64,000 nt of DNA. Origin: Burkholderiales bacterium. Lineage in GTDB: Bacteria > Pseudomonadota > Gammaproteobacteria > Burkholderiales > Burkholderiaceae_C. The position numbers and the translations under genes were made by a program. Within the stretch, counting starts at the first letter, position 1. Each line of letters opens with the position of its first letter. Positions 9,106 through 17,302 of this stretch are shown piece by piece. The notes beneath the pieces are model-generated. The model worked only from the letters and a program-made list of their open reading frames with translations, searched no databases and had not been told where the DNA came from. The stretch lies in the NCBI GenBank assembly GCA_016213265.1, contig JACRBA010000070.1, positions 1-64,000 of the forward strand, read 5' to 3'.

Positions 9106-10134
9106 TCAGGCGGGCAGGGCGGCCGCGGCGCGGCGCTGGCTGGAGTCGCGCACCACCAGCTCGGCGCGCAGCACCCGGTGCGCGGGCGGGGCGGGCGGGT
9201 CCGCAGGCGGCTGCTTCATGGCGGCGGCCAGCTCGGCCAGGGCCAGCGCGCCCAGCTCGACGATGGGCACGCGCACGGTGGTGAGGGCGGGCCGCACGTA
9301 GCGGCAGATGGGGATGTCGTCGAAGCCGGCCAGCGCGATGTCCTGCGGCACGGCCAGGCCGGCGCGCGTGAACGCGGCCAGGCAGCCCAGCGCCATCATG
9401 TCGTTGCCCGCGAACACCGCGTCGGGCCGCTCGGCCAGGGCCAGGATCTCCTGGCCGGCGCGCTCGCCGCTGGCGTCGGTGAAATCGCCCTGCAGCACCA
9501 GCTCGCGTGCGCCGGGCAGCGCCTCGGCCAGCGCGCTGCGGTAGCCGCGCAGGCGCTCCTGCGCCTCGTGGTTGTGCTCGGGCCCGGCAATGAAGGCGAT
9601 GCGCCGGTGGCCCATGGCGGCCAGGTGGCGCACCATGGCCTGCGCGCCGCCCACGTTGTCCACGCGCAGGGTGGCGTGCTCGGCATCGTCGACGCTGGCG
9701 TTCATGAGCACGGCGGGCAGGCCGGGCGGCAGGTTGCCGCCCAGGAAGTTGGCGTCCACGTGGGGCGACATGACGAGCAGCCCGTCCACCCGGCCGTGCA
9801 TGGCGCGCAGGGCGGCGGCGGCCTCGGCGGCGTTGTCGTGCGAGCTGCTCAGCAGCAGGTGCAGCCCGCGCGTGCGGGCGGCCAGGTCGATGCCGCGGAT
9901 CAGCTCGGAGAAGAACTCGCCGTGCAGGTCGGGCAGCAGCGCGCCCACGGTGTGCGTGCGGCGGGTGATCAGGCTGCGCGCCGCCGACGAGGGCGTGAAG
10001 CGCAGCTCGGCGGCGATGCGCTGGATGCGCTCGCGCGTCTCGGGGGTGACGGCGGCGTGGCCGTTCATCACACGCGAGACGGTGGCCACCGACACCCCGG
10101 CTTCGCGGGCGACATCCTTGATCGTGGTGGCCAT
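9106..10134 (-). CDS. LacI-family transcriptional regulator of the sugar operon
   Basis: A 342-residue LacI/PurR-type repressor. The start MATTIKDVAREAG opens a canonical helix-turn-helix (VSVATVSRVMNGHAAVTPETRERI) followed by a hinge (RSLITRRTHTVGALL) and a periplasmic-binding-protein-like effector domain with the usual VDGLLVMSP and PDAVFAGNDMMALG segments. It lies 41 bases downstream of GH1 and 76 bases upstream of the TonB receptor, inside the operon it most likely controls. The AAACGTTT-core palindrome upstream of GH1 is the expected operator, implying autoregulation. The effector is probably a glucose-containing disaccharide released by the pathway (inference). Confidence 0.94.
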   Translation of the reverse strand: MATTIKDVAREAGVSVATVSRVMNGHAAVTPETRERIQRIAAELRFTPSSAARSLITRRTHTVGALLPDLHGEFFSELIRGIDLAARTRGLHLLLSSSHDNAAEAAAALRAMHGRVDGLLVMSPHVDANFLGGNLPPGLPAVLMNASVDDAEHATLRVDNVGGAQAMVRHLAAMGHRRIAFIAGPEHNHEAQERLRGYRSALAEALPGARELVLQGDFTDASGERAGQEILALAERPDAVFAGNDMMALGCLAAFTRAGLAVPQDIALAGFDDIPICRYVRPALTTVRVPIVELGALALAELAAAMKQPPADPPAPPAHRVLRAELVVRDSSQRRAAAALPA

Positions 10135-10175
10135 GGTGGGAAACGCAGCGCGCGGCAGTGGAGGAACCCGCGATC

Positions 10176-11555
10176 CTAGGCGCGGCCCAGGCAGCGGCCC
10201 TGGCTGGCGATGACCTGCGCATACAGGCGGGCCGTGGACTTGGGCGTGCGCTTCTGCGTGCTGAAGTCCACGTGGACCAGGCCGAAGCGCTTGGAGTAGC
10301 CATGCGCCCACTCCAGGTTGTCCAGCAGCGACCAGGCGTAGTAGCCGCGCACGTCCACGCCCGCGGCGCGGGCCGCGTGCACGGCGCGCAGGTGCTGCGC
10401 CAGGTAGTCGCGGCGCAGCGGGTCGTCCAGCTCGTCGCCGCTCACCTGGGGCGGGTCGTAGAAGGCCGAGCCGTTCTCGGTCACGTACAGCGGCAGCTCG
10501 CCGTAGCGGCGGCGGAACCAGGTCAGCGTGTCGGTGAGGGACGGCGCGTGCACCTCCCAGCCGGTCTCGGTGTGGGTGGCCTGCGGCTGGCGCACCGGGG
10601 CGGCGCGCTGCAGCCACACGGCGGGGTCGTGCTGCACCACGGCGCGGGTGTAGTAGTTGATGCCCACGAAGTCCAGCGGCTGGCGCGCCAGGGCCAGCTC
10701 CTCGGGCGTCCAGTCCACCCACGCCTCGCCGAACACCTCGGCCAGCTCCGGCGGCGTGCGGCCGAGCAGGGCCGGGTCGAGGAACTGGCGGTTCATGTGG
10801 GCCTCGGCGCGCGCGGTGGCGGCCCGGTCCGCGTCGCTGTCGCTGGCGGGGTACTTGGGCTCGATGTTCACCACCAGGCCGATGCGGCCGCCGGCGGCCG
10901 GCGGCGCGAGCCCGCGGAAGGCCTGCACCGCCCGGCCGTGCGCGCGCATCAGCTGGCGCGCGGCGATGGCGGCCTCGAAGGCGCTGCGGTGGCCGGGGGC
11001 GAGCACGCCGTGGAGGTAGCCGCCGTCCGTCACCACCCAGGGCTCGTTGAGGGTGGCCCACATGGGCACGCGGTCGCCCAGGGCCTTGAACAGCACGCTG
11101 GCGTAGTCGGCGAACCACTCGGCGATGTCGGGGTTGAGCCAGCCGCCCCGGTCGTCCAGCGCGGCGGGAAGGTCCCAGTGGTAGAGCGTGATGTGGGGCG
11201 CGATGCCGGCCTCGAGCAGGCCGTCGACCAGGCGCTCGTAGTGGGCCAGGCCGGCGGGGTTCACGCGGCCGCGGCCCTCGGGGAGGATGCGCGACCAGCT
11301 GATGCTGAAGCGGTAGCTGGTGAGGCCGAGCGTGCGCATGAGCGCGATGTCTTCCGGCCAGCGGCGGTAGTGGTCGCAGGCCACGTCGCCGGTGTCGCCG
11401 TCGCGCACGCGGCCGGGCGTGTGGCTGAAGCGGTGCCAGATGCTGGCGCCGGCGCCATCGGCCAGCGGCGAGCCCTCCACCTGGTAGGCAGCCGTGGCCG
11501 CACCCCACACGAAATCGGGCGGGAACTCGAGGGGCGCGGGCGTGGCAGCGGTCAT
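10176..11555 (-). CDS. GH1 beta-glucosidase
   Basis: A 459-residue glycoside hydrolase family 1 enzyme of normal length, cytoplasmic (no signal peptide). The acid/base glutamate is in TLNEPWVV and the nucleophile glutamate in YVTENGSAF. Other signatures are FPPDFVWGAATAAYQVEGS at the N-terminus, YRFSISWSRILPEGRG, and WSLLDNLEWAHGYSKRFGLVHVD near the C-terminus. I prefer the ATG at 11555; the ORF-track start at 11576 is possible, and neither has a strong ribosome site. As first gene of the operon it would hydrolyse imported beta-linked gluco-oligosaccharides to glucose. Family certain, linkage specificity inferred. Confidence 0.95.
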   Translation of the reverse strand: MTAATPAPLEFPPDFVWGAATAAYQVEGSPLADGAGASIWHRFSHTPGRVRDGDTGDVACDHYRRWPEDIALMRTLGLTSYRFSISWSRILPEGRGRVNPAGLAHYERLVDGLLEAGIAPHITLYHWDLPAALDDRGGWLNPDIAEWFADYASVLFKALGDRVPMWATLNEPWVVTDGGYLHGVLAPGHRSAFEAAIAARQLMRAHGRAVQAFRGLAPPAAGGRIGLVVNIEPKYPASDSDADRAATARAEAHMNRQFLDPALLGRTPPELAEVFGEAWVDWTPEELALARQPLDFVGINYYTRAVVQHDPAVWLQRAAPVRQPQATHTETGWEVHAPSLTDTLTWFRRRYGELPLYVTENGSAFYDPPQVSGDELDDPLRRDYLAQHLRAVHAARAAGVDVRGYYAWSLLDNLEWAHGYSKRFGLVHVDFSTQKRTPKSTARLYAQVIASQGRCLGRA

Positions 11556-11591
11556 GGGGAAGGGGCAGCCGACCACGGGCCGCTCGACCCG

Positions 11592-11605
11592 TGGAAACGT
11601 TTACA
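11592..11605 (-). promoter_or_regulatory. LacI-type operator at the transcription start of the glucan operon
   Basis: TGGAAACGTTTACA is a near-perfect 14-base palindrome (one mismatch) with the CG-centred core typical of LacI/PurR-family operators. On the minus strand it follows a good -10 hexamer, TATCAT (11613-11618), so it would cover roughly +1 to +14, a position that blocks initiation. The -35 is not obvious. The LacI gene two cistrons downstream is the natural ligand. Confidence 0.75.
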
Positions 11606-11668
11606 CGGCCGCATGATAGGCGGCGTGGCGGGGGCAGGGAGATCGGTGCAAACCCGGGCCTGGCCGCC

Positions 11669-11917
11669 TCAGCGGCGCCGGTTGCGCGGGTGTTCGCTGG
11701 CCGTGCGCTCGTTGCCGCGCTTGTAGTTGCCGGTGAGCCGGGCCATCAGCTGCTGGGCTGCGCCCGGGTCGTCGGCGTCCAGGGCCTGCAGCAGGTCCTG
11801 CGCGTCGGCCCCGCGCAGCGTGGCCGCCAGCCGGCCGTGGTGCAGCACCTCCACGTCGCCGTTCTTCCGGCGCCGATGGGTGAAGCCGAGGTCGCTGTCG
11901 TCAGAGGGGGCGGGCAT
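11669..11917 (-). CDS. Small conserved hypothetical protein
   Basis: An 82-residue basic protein starting MPAPSDDSDLGFTHRRRKNGD. The pattern of a short acidic lead, a FTHRRRKNGDVEVLHHGRLAATLRG core and a charged C-terminal tail (NYKRGNERTASEHPRNRRR) looks conserved rather than random, but I cannot name a function. AGGA lies about 8 bases before the ATG at 11917, which favours it over the in-frame ATG at 11926. It sits 10 bases after the stop of the downstream-oriented winged-helix gene on the same strand, so it may be the last gene of that transcript. Confidence 0.7.
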   Translation of the reverse strand: MPAPSDDSDLGFTHRRRKNGDVEVLHHGRLAATLRGADAQDLLQALDADDPGAAQQLMARLTGNYKRGNERTASEHPRNRRR

Positions 11918-11927
11918 GGCGCGCATC

Positions 11928-12881
11928 CTACGGGCGCGACAGGCGCGCGCCGTCTGGGGCGCGCGCGGGCTCGGCCGGCCGCAGGCCCGCCACCGCATCG
12001 GCCAGCTCGGGGGCATGGTCGAGCAGCACCCGGCAGAACTTCTCGGCCAGCGCCGCGTGGCCCGTGGCGCGCGCATGCAGCGCGTGGGCCAGCAGCTCCA
12101 TGGCCCAGGGGTCGTCGTGGGCCCACGCCGGTGCGCCATGCCCGCCCTCGGGGTGCAGCAGGCGCGGCAGCAGGCGCACCAGCTTGCGCCCCAGTCCCAG
12201 CGGGTCGGGGGCGCGCACGGTGAAGCTGGCGGCCTCCGCGCCGCCGATGAGGGCGCCGTCGAGCCGGTAGCCGCCGGGCTCGCGCGCCACCCGCGTGCGG
12301 ATCACCACGTCCACCTCGTGCTCGGCCCGCAGGGCGGCCGCCACGGCGGACGCCTCGGCGCCGGGGCCCAGGCGCTGCAGCACGCCCATCAGCGTGGACA
12401 GCGGCAGCGGCCAGGCGGCGCCTTCCACGGCGAGCGCGTGGCCCACCAGGGCCACCAGGCCGAGCGCACTGTCGACCTGGCCGGGCGCGGCGGCCTCATG
12501 CTCCATCGGCAGCCAGGCCACCAGGGGCGCGCGCCGGGGGGCGGCATCCTGCGGGGTGGCCGCCTCGGTGTGCACCTCGCCAACGAACCGGTAGCCCACG
12601 CCATGGCGGGTCTGCAGCAGGCGCTCGTCGCTGTCGCCGATGGCCCGGCGCACCAGCCACACCGCCCGCGCCAGCGCGCCCTCGGTGACGATGCGGTCGG
12701 GCCACACCTCGTCCATCAGCTCGGTCTTGGGCACCACGCGGTGCCGCTCGTGCACCAGGTGGGCCAGCAGGGCGAACGGCCGGGGGGCCAGCGCGGTGAA
12801 CATGCCGTCCACGCGCAGCTCGCGCGCGCCCACGTCGAGCTGGCAGCGGCCGAACCGGTGGACGGGGGAGGCGGACGGCAT
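11928..12881 (-). CDS. Winged-helix (OmpR/CadC-type DNA-binding) transcriptional regulator
   Basis: A 317-residue protein with an N-terminal Trans_reg_C winged-helix domain (residues about 10-100: RPFALLAHLVHERHRVVPKTEL, LARAVWLVRRAIGD, LLQTRHGVGYRFVG). There is no receiver domain, so it is not a classical response regulator. The remainder is an alpha/beta region (VAWLPMEHEAAAPG, HEVDVVIRTRVAREPGGYRL) of the kind that precedes TPRs in SARP/CadC-like proteins. It starts 15 bases downstream of the larger winged-helix/TPR gene, and the two share this two-domain order, so they look like tandem paralogues. No transmembrane segment is visible. Target genes unknown. Confidence 0.85.
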   Translation of the reverse strand: MPSASPVHRFGRCQLDVGARELRVDGMFTALAPRPFALLAHLVHERHRVVPKTELMDEVWPDRIVTEGALARAVWLVRRAIGDSDERLLQTRHGVGYRFVGEVHTEAATPQDAAPRRAPLVAWLPMEHEAAAPGQVDSALGLVALVGHALAVEGAAWPLPLSTLMGVLQRLGPGAEASAVAAALRAEHEVDVVIRTRVAREPGGYRLDGALIGGAEAASFTVRAPDPLGLGRKLVRLLPRLLHPEGGHGAPAWAHDDPWAMELLAHALHARATGHAALAEKFCRVLLDHAPELADAVAGLRPAEPARAPDGARLSRP

Positions 12882-12895
12882 GGGGCGTGCGGGTG

Positions 12896-15213
12896 TCAGA
12901 GCAGGCTGGGCAGCGGCAGGGCCGTGAGGCGGTGCGCCGCGTCCGGCCGGCCCGCGGCGGCGTCCTCGCAGGCGGCCAGCAGGGCCAGGTGCGCCGGCGG
13001 GCGCCTCGGTGCCAGCAGGGCGAGGCAGCGGTGCTGGTGCTCCACGGCCGCCGCGGCGCGGCCGGCGGCGAGCGCCACGCGGGCACGGCAGGCATGGGCG
13101 AGCGGGTGCCGGGCGAGCAGGGGCGGCAGGCCCGCCACGGCCTGCTCGGCGCCCGCCAGGTCGCCCGCCGCGGCACGCAGCCAGGCCACATCGAGCCCGG
13201 CCCAGAAACGCTGCAGGGGAAACAGCTCGCGCGCCAGCGCGGCCTCGAGCCCGGCAAGCGCCTGGGCCGGCTCGCCGCGCGCATGGGCCAGGCGGGCCTG
13301 GGCCAGCGGCAGCTGGCCGCGCAGGTGCGCGGTGTCGAGCCGGGCGCTGCCCGCCACGCGCAGCTCCGCCTCGGCCTCGTCGAGCTCGCCGGCGAGCACC
13401 AGCGCATCGAGCAGCCAGGGCAGGGCCTCCTCCTCGTGGTAGGGGTCTTCGCCGTCGCGGTGCACCTGCACCGCACGCCGCAGGTGCTGCACGGCCATGG
13501 CCACGTCGCCTTGCGCCAACGCACGCAGCCCGAGGATGCGCGAGGCGTAGGGCGTGTGCGGCACGCGCGCCTCGATGTCGTCCAGGCGGGCGCCGTCGGG
13601 CCCGTCGCGGCCATCGCGCGCCAGATGGCGCACCCAGCACAGGGTGCCGAGAACCTCCAGGCTGTTGCCGCGGCCCAGGTCGTTGGCCAGGGCGGCGGCC
13701 ACCGCCTCCTCGCTGTGCACCCGCGCATCGGCCAGCCGCCCCATGCGCGCCAGCACCCAGGCGGCGTTGTCGGCCGCGACGATCAGGCCCCCCTGCGAGC
13801 GGGCCAGCCGCGACTGGCGCACGGCCTCCTCGATGCAGCCCAGCGCGCGCGGCAGGTCGCCCAGGGCCATGGCCGTGATGGCCTGCATCGTCAACGCCGA
13901 CACCTCGAGCAGCCGGTTGCCGCTGTGAGTGCACAGCCGGTGCAGGCGGTCCATCAGCGCGTCCATGTCGCGGTAGTCGAGCCGGCCGATGCGCACCGCG
14001 CCTTCGAGCATGAGGCTGGCGGCCACCACCTCGGGGTGCGCCTGCTCCGACACCTCCGCCAGCGAGCGGGCGAGCCACGGCACGGCAGCGCTCCAGCGGT
14101 TGCGGTGGGCGTACATGCGCGCCACGCAGTGGGCGGCCCACGCCGCCGTGGCCACGTCGCCCTGCCGCTCGGCGCGCGCGCGCAGGCGCCGGGCGCGCCA
14201 CAGGGTGAGCGGGCTGCCCAGGTTGCTCAGGGCGCGGATGCGCTCGAGCTCGGCCACGTGGTTGTCCGGGTCCAGCGCCAGGGTCAGGTCCAGCAGCGGC
14301 AGGGCGCGGTTCGGCTGCTGGCGGGCCACGGCCTCGAGCGCGCGGGCCAGGCACTGCATGGCCAGCGGCCCGCCGGCCGGCGGCCCACCGGCGGGAGCGG
14401 CCAGGGCGAAGTGGGCGCGCAGCGCCTGGGCCAGCGCCGTCGCCAGCTCGGCCAGGCTGGGGGCGTGGGCCTCGACGGGGGGGCATCGGGCTCACCGGGC
14501 ACCTGGCAGCGGGCCAGGAAGCCGCCGTCGCAGGCGGTTACCACGGTGTGCACCACGCGCGCCGCGGGCGCCACGCGCAGCATGGCCTCCTGCCGGGCCT
14601 CGCGCGACGGGCCCGAGGCCAGGTGCAGCGCCTGCATCACCGTGCCCGGGGGCAGCACGCCGGTGCCGCCCACGCCGCCGCCCAGCAGATGGATGGTGAG
14701 CGCCATGAGCCCGAGCTCGACCCAGGCCAGGCGGGCGTCGCCGGTGGCGTTCTCGAAGGCCAGCAGGGCCAGCGGCCCCGGCGCCCCACTGGCCGAGCCC
14801 ACGGCGGCGCCATGCAGCGCGCCGGTGAACCGATAGCCCACCCGAGGCACGGTGCGGATGCAGCCGTCGCGACCGCTCTCGCCCAGCGCAGCGCGGGCCT
14901 GGGAGATCGCCCGCATGATCGCGTTGTCGGTCACGTTCGGCCTGTCTTGCCACACGGCCTGGCGCAGCTCGTCGGCGCTGACCACCCGGTGGCGAAACTG
15001 CACGAGGTGGGCCATTGCGGCCAGCGCGCGCGCCTCCAGCGGCAGCGGCACACCGCTGCGGCTCAGCTGCCGGCGGCACACGTCCAGCAGCAGGTCGTCC
15101 CAGGCATACAGCGGGCTCGCCGCCGCGTCGGGCGGGCCGTCGGGCGCCACGGCGGCCGGCGAGCGCGGGGGCTCCGACGCCGTGTCCGGGGGGGAAAGCG
15201 TGTCGCTGAACAT
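12896..15213 (-). pseudogene. Winged-helix regulator with TPR-like C-terminal region, split by a -1 frameshift
   Basis: Two overlapping frames make one protein. The first (15213 to about 14477; start MFSDTLSPPDT) carries an OmpR/CadC-type winged helix (ALAAMAHLVQFRHRVVSADEL, AIMRAISQARAALGES, RTVPRVGYRFTGA) and an alpha/beta region ending FLARCQVPGEPDAPP. The second (to 12896) carries repeated helical hairpins typical of TPR/MalT-like scaffolds (NRALPLLDLTLALDPDNH, RALGCIEEAVRQSRLARSQG). The frame changes at a run of seven G on the plus strand (14477-14483); eight would join them as ...DAPPVEAHAPSLAELATALAQAL, giving a protein of about 770 residues. Either a true mutation or an assembly homopolymer error. 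Function: cytoplasmic regulator, ligand unknown. Confidence 0.8.
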
Positions 15214-15433
15214 CGTGCAGGGCGGGGCAGCCCGCCACTTGTAGCGCAACTGTTCAGCCGCGCCAATGGCTGGTCGAACGTTCAGCACATGGGTGTGCCA
15301 TCGTCGACGGCGAGCGGGGGGGCGGGCCCGCGCGGCGGCCCCTTGCAGGTGCCGCGGGCGGCCGACGACGAGACGCCGCGCCGTCTGGTGGCCCAGGGCC
15401 ACGCGGTGCCGGGCGACCGGCCCTACGCGCCGG

Positions 15434-16450
15434 TCATGGGGGATCGCTGATCGCGTGACGCGGCGGCGCCGGGGGCGTGACGCGGCGGCGCCTGCGCTGC
15501 ACCGGGCAGGCGGCCAGGCACGACCAGCTCTTGCCGTGGGTGACGAGCTGCTCCAGCTCGCGCGGGATCTCGTCGGCCAGCCACTGCATCAGCAGGCGCA
15601 CCCGCGCGTTGCCGCGCACGTCGGGGTGGTGCAGCAGCCACAGCCCCATGCACTGGCCCTCGATGGGGTCGCTGATGCGCACGAGCCGCGGCTCCTGGGC
15701 GGCGGCGAACATGGGCAGCGCCGCAGCGCCGATGCCCGCCGCCGCGGCCTGGAGCATCGCGGGCAGCGAGTCGGCCCTGAGGCGGGGCCTCACGTCGGGC
15801 AGGGCGCGCCGGAACCACTGGGCGATGCCGGTGTGCGCCAGCCGGTCGTCGAAGCCCACCCAGGGCAGCTCCTGCAGCACCGGCGTGGCGCCGCGGCGTG
15901 GCAGCACGCAGCGCGCCGCATAGAACGCGTAGCGCAGTTCTCCCACCTGCCGGCCCACCATGGATTCCGGCGGGCGCGCGGTGGCGCGCAGCGCGATGTC
16001 CGCCTCGCGGCGGGTGAGATCGACCGCGCGGTTGGACACGTCGGCCTCCAGCTCGATGCCGGGGTGCTCGGCGAGGAAGCGGTGCAGCAAGGGCGGCAGC
16101 AGGTCGCTGGCCAGCATCTCGCTGGTGGCCAGCCGGATCACGCCCTCCACCCGCGCGTCGGCACCGCTGATGGCGCGCTCGGCGGCGAGCGCGGAGGCCT
16201 CCATCTCGGCCGCCGCGGCGGCCACCGCATCGCCCTGCACATTGGTGCGCCAGCCGGTGCGGGCGCGCTCGAACAGGCGTGCGCCGATGCGCGCCTCGGC
16301 CTCCTCGATGCGGCGGAACACGGTGGAGTGCTGCAGGCCCAGCTCGCGCGCGGCGCCATTGAGGCTGCCGCTGCGCGCCACGGCCAGCACCGTGCGCAGG
16401 TCGTTCCAGTCCAGGTTGCCTGTGCGTGTGTGCAAGGTCGGCTTGCCCAT
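15434..16450 (-). CDS. LysR-family transcriptional regulator
   Basis: A 338-residue LTTR. The N-terminal helix-turn-helix is clear (LDWNDLRTVLAVARSGSLNG, ELGLQHSTVFRRIEEAEARIG), followed by the effector-binding domain (GVIRLATSEMLASDLLPPLL). The C-terminal tail beyond residue 310 is unusually arginine- and proline-rich. It is transcribed divergently from the SDR gene with an 81-base gap, the classical arrangement in which an LTTR controls its neighbour. The shared gap contains the dyad CCTATCGTAGG (T-N-A type half-sites) as a possible binding site. Inducer unknown. Confidence 0.93.
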   Translation of the reverse strand: MGKPTLHTRTGNLDWNDLRTVLAVARSGSLNGAARELGLQHSTVFRRIEEAEARIGARLFERARTGWRTNVQGDAVAAAAAEMEASALAAERAISGADARVEGVIRLATSEMLASDLLPPLLHRFLAEHPGIELEADVSNRAVDLTRREADIALRATARPPESMVGRQVGELRYAFYAARCVLPRRGATPVLQELPWVGFDDRLAHTGIAQWFRRALPDVRPRLRADSLPAMLQAAAAGIGAAALPMFAAAQEPRLVRISDPIEGQCMGLWLLHHPDVRGNARVRLLMQWLADEIPRELEQLVTHGKSWSCLAACPVQRRRRRVTPPAPPRHAISDPP

Positions 16451-16531
16451 CTTGCGAATGTTCTTGTGTGAATCGACTGCCTATCGTAGGCGCTCCGGTC
16501 GCTGCCCGCGACCTTCGCACAAGGAACCCCC

Positions 16532-17281
16532 ATGTCCCGATTCACCCACAAGACCCTGCTCGTCACCGGCGGCACCAGCGGCATCGGCCTGGCCACGGCG
16601 CGCCGGCTCGCCGACGAAGGCGCCCGCGTCATCGTCACCGGCTCGCGCAGCGCCTCGCTGCAGGCCGCCCGCGCCGTGCTCGGCGACCACGCGCACTACG
16701 TGCACAACGACGCCGCCGACCCCGCCGCCGCCGAGGCGCTGGCCGCCGCGGTGCGTGGGGTGGTGCCGCAACTGGACGGCGTGTTCTTCAACGCCGGCTT
16801 CGGCCGCTTCCAGCCGCTGGAGGCGGTGACGGCCGAGGAGTTCGATGCGCAGTTCGCGGTGAACGTGCGCGGCCCGCTGCTGCAGGCCCGCGCGTTGTCG
16901 TCGCTGCTGGCGCCCGGCGGTGCACTGGTGCTCAACACCTCGGTGGCGCACGAGAAGGGCTTCGGCACCATGGCCATCTACTCGTCCACCAAGGGCGCGC
17001 TGCGCACCCTCACCCGCGTGCTGGCGCGCGAGCTGGCACCGCGCGGCATCCGCGTCAACGCGGTGAGCCCCGGGCCCATCGAGACGGCCTTCTTCGACCG
17101 GACCGGCATGCCCGCGTCGGCGGTGGCCGAGTTCGGCCAGGCGGTGCTGCAGCAGGTGCCGCTGGGCCGCTTCGGCCGGCCCGAGGAGGTGGCGGCGGTG
17201 GCGGCCTTCCTGCTGTCGGCCGACGCGTCGTTCGTGACCGGCGCCGAGTACGCCGTGGACGGCGGGATCGCGCAGCTGTGA
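16532..17281 (+). CDS. SDR-family NAD(P)-dependent oxidoreductase
   Basis: A 249-residue classical short-chain dehydrogenase. The cofactor motif TGGTSGIG is near residue 12, NAGFG is the strand-4 motif, serine is in NTSVAH, and the catalytic YSSTKG pair follows. The C-terminus has PLGRFGRPEEVAAVAAFLLS and FVTGAEYAVDGG, typical of the family. AAGGAACCCCC precedes the ATG. It is divergent from the LysR gene, which probably regulates it. The substrate cannot be told from sequence. Confidence 0.93.
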   Translation: MSRFTHKTLLVTGGTSGIGLATARRLADEGARVIVTGSRSASLQAARAVLGDHAHYVHNDAADPAAAEALAAAVRGVVPQLDGVFFNAGFGRFQPLEAVTAEEFDAQFAVNVRGPLLQARALSSLLAPGGALVLNTSVAHEKGFGTMAIYSSTKGALRTLTRVLARELAPRGIRVNAVSPGPIETAFFDRTGMPASAVAEFGQAVLQQVPLGRFGRPEEVAAVAAFLLSADASFVTGAEYAVDGGIAQL

Positions 17282-17302
17282 GGCGCCGCGCCGCGCGCCT
17301 CA
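17279..17302. terminator. Bidirectional hairpin covering the convergent stops of SDR and MATE
   Basis: TGAGGCGC and GCGCCTCA form a perfect 8-base inverted repeat with an 8-base GC loop. The two arms contain the stop codon of the SDR gene on the plus strand and that of the MATE gene on the minus strand. There is no T-tract, so it is a weak or Rho-assisted terminator at best. Confidence 0.4.

Noticed and set aside
6069-9284. 1071-aa plus-strand ORF over the first TonB receptor
   Set aside because: Shadow of the receptor on the other strand, which has signal peptide, plug and terminal aromatic residue.
14359-14359. Independent TPR gene starting at ATG 14359
   Set aside because: The frame is open well upstream of this ATG and continues the helical region; a one-base shift joins it to the winged-helix part, so a separate gene is less likely.
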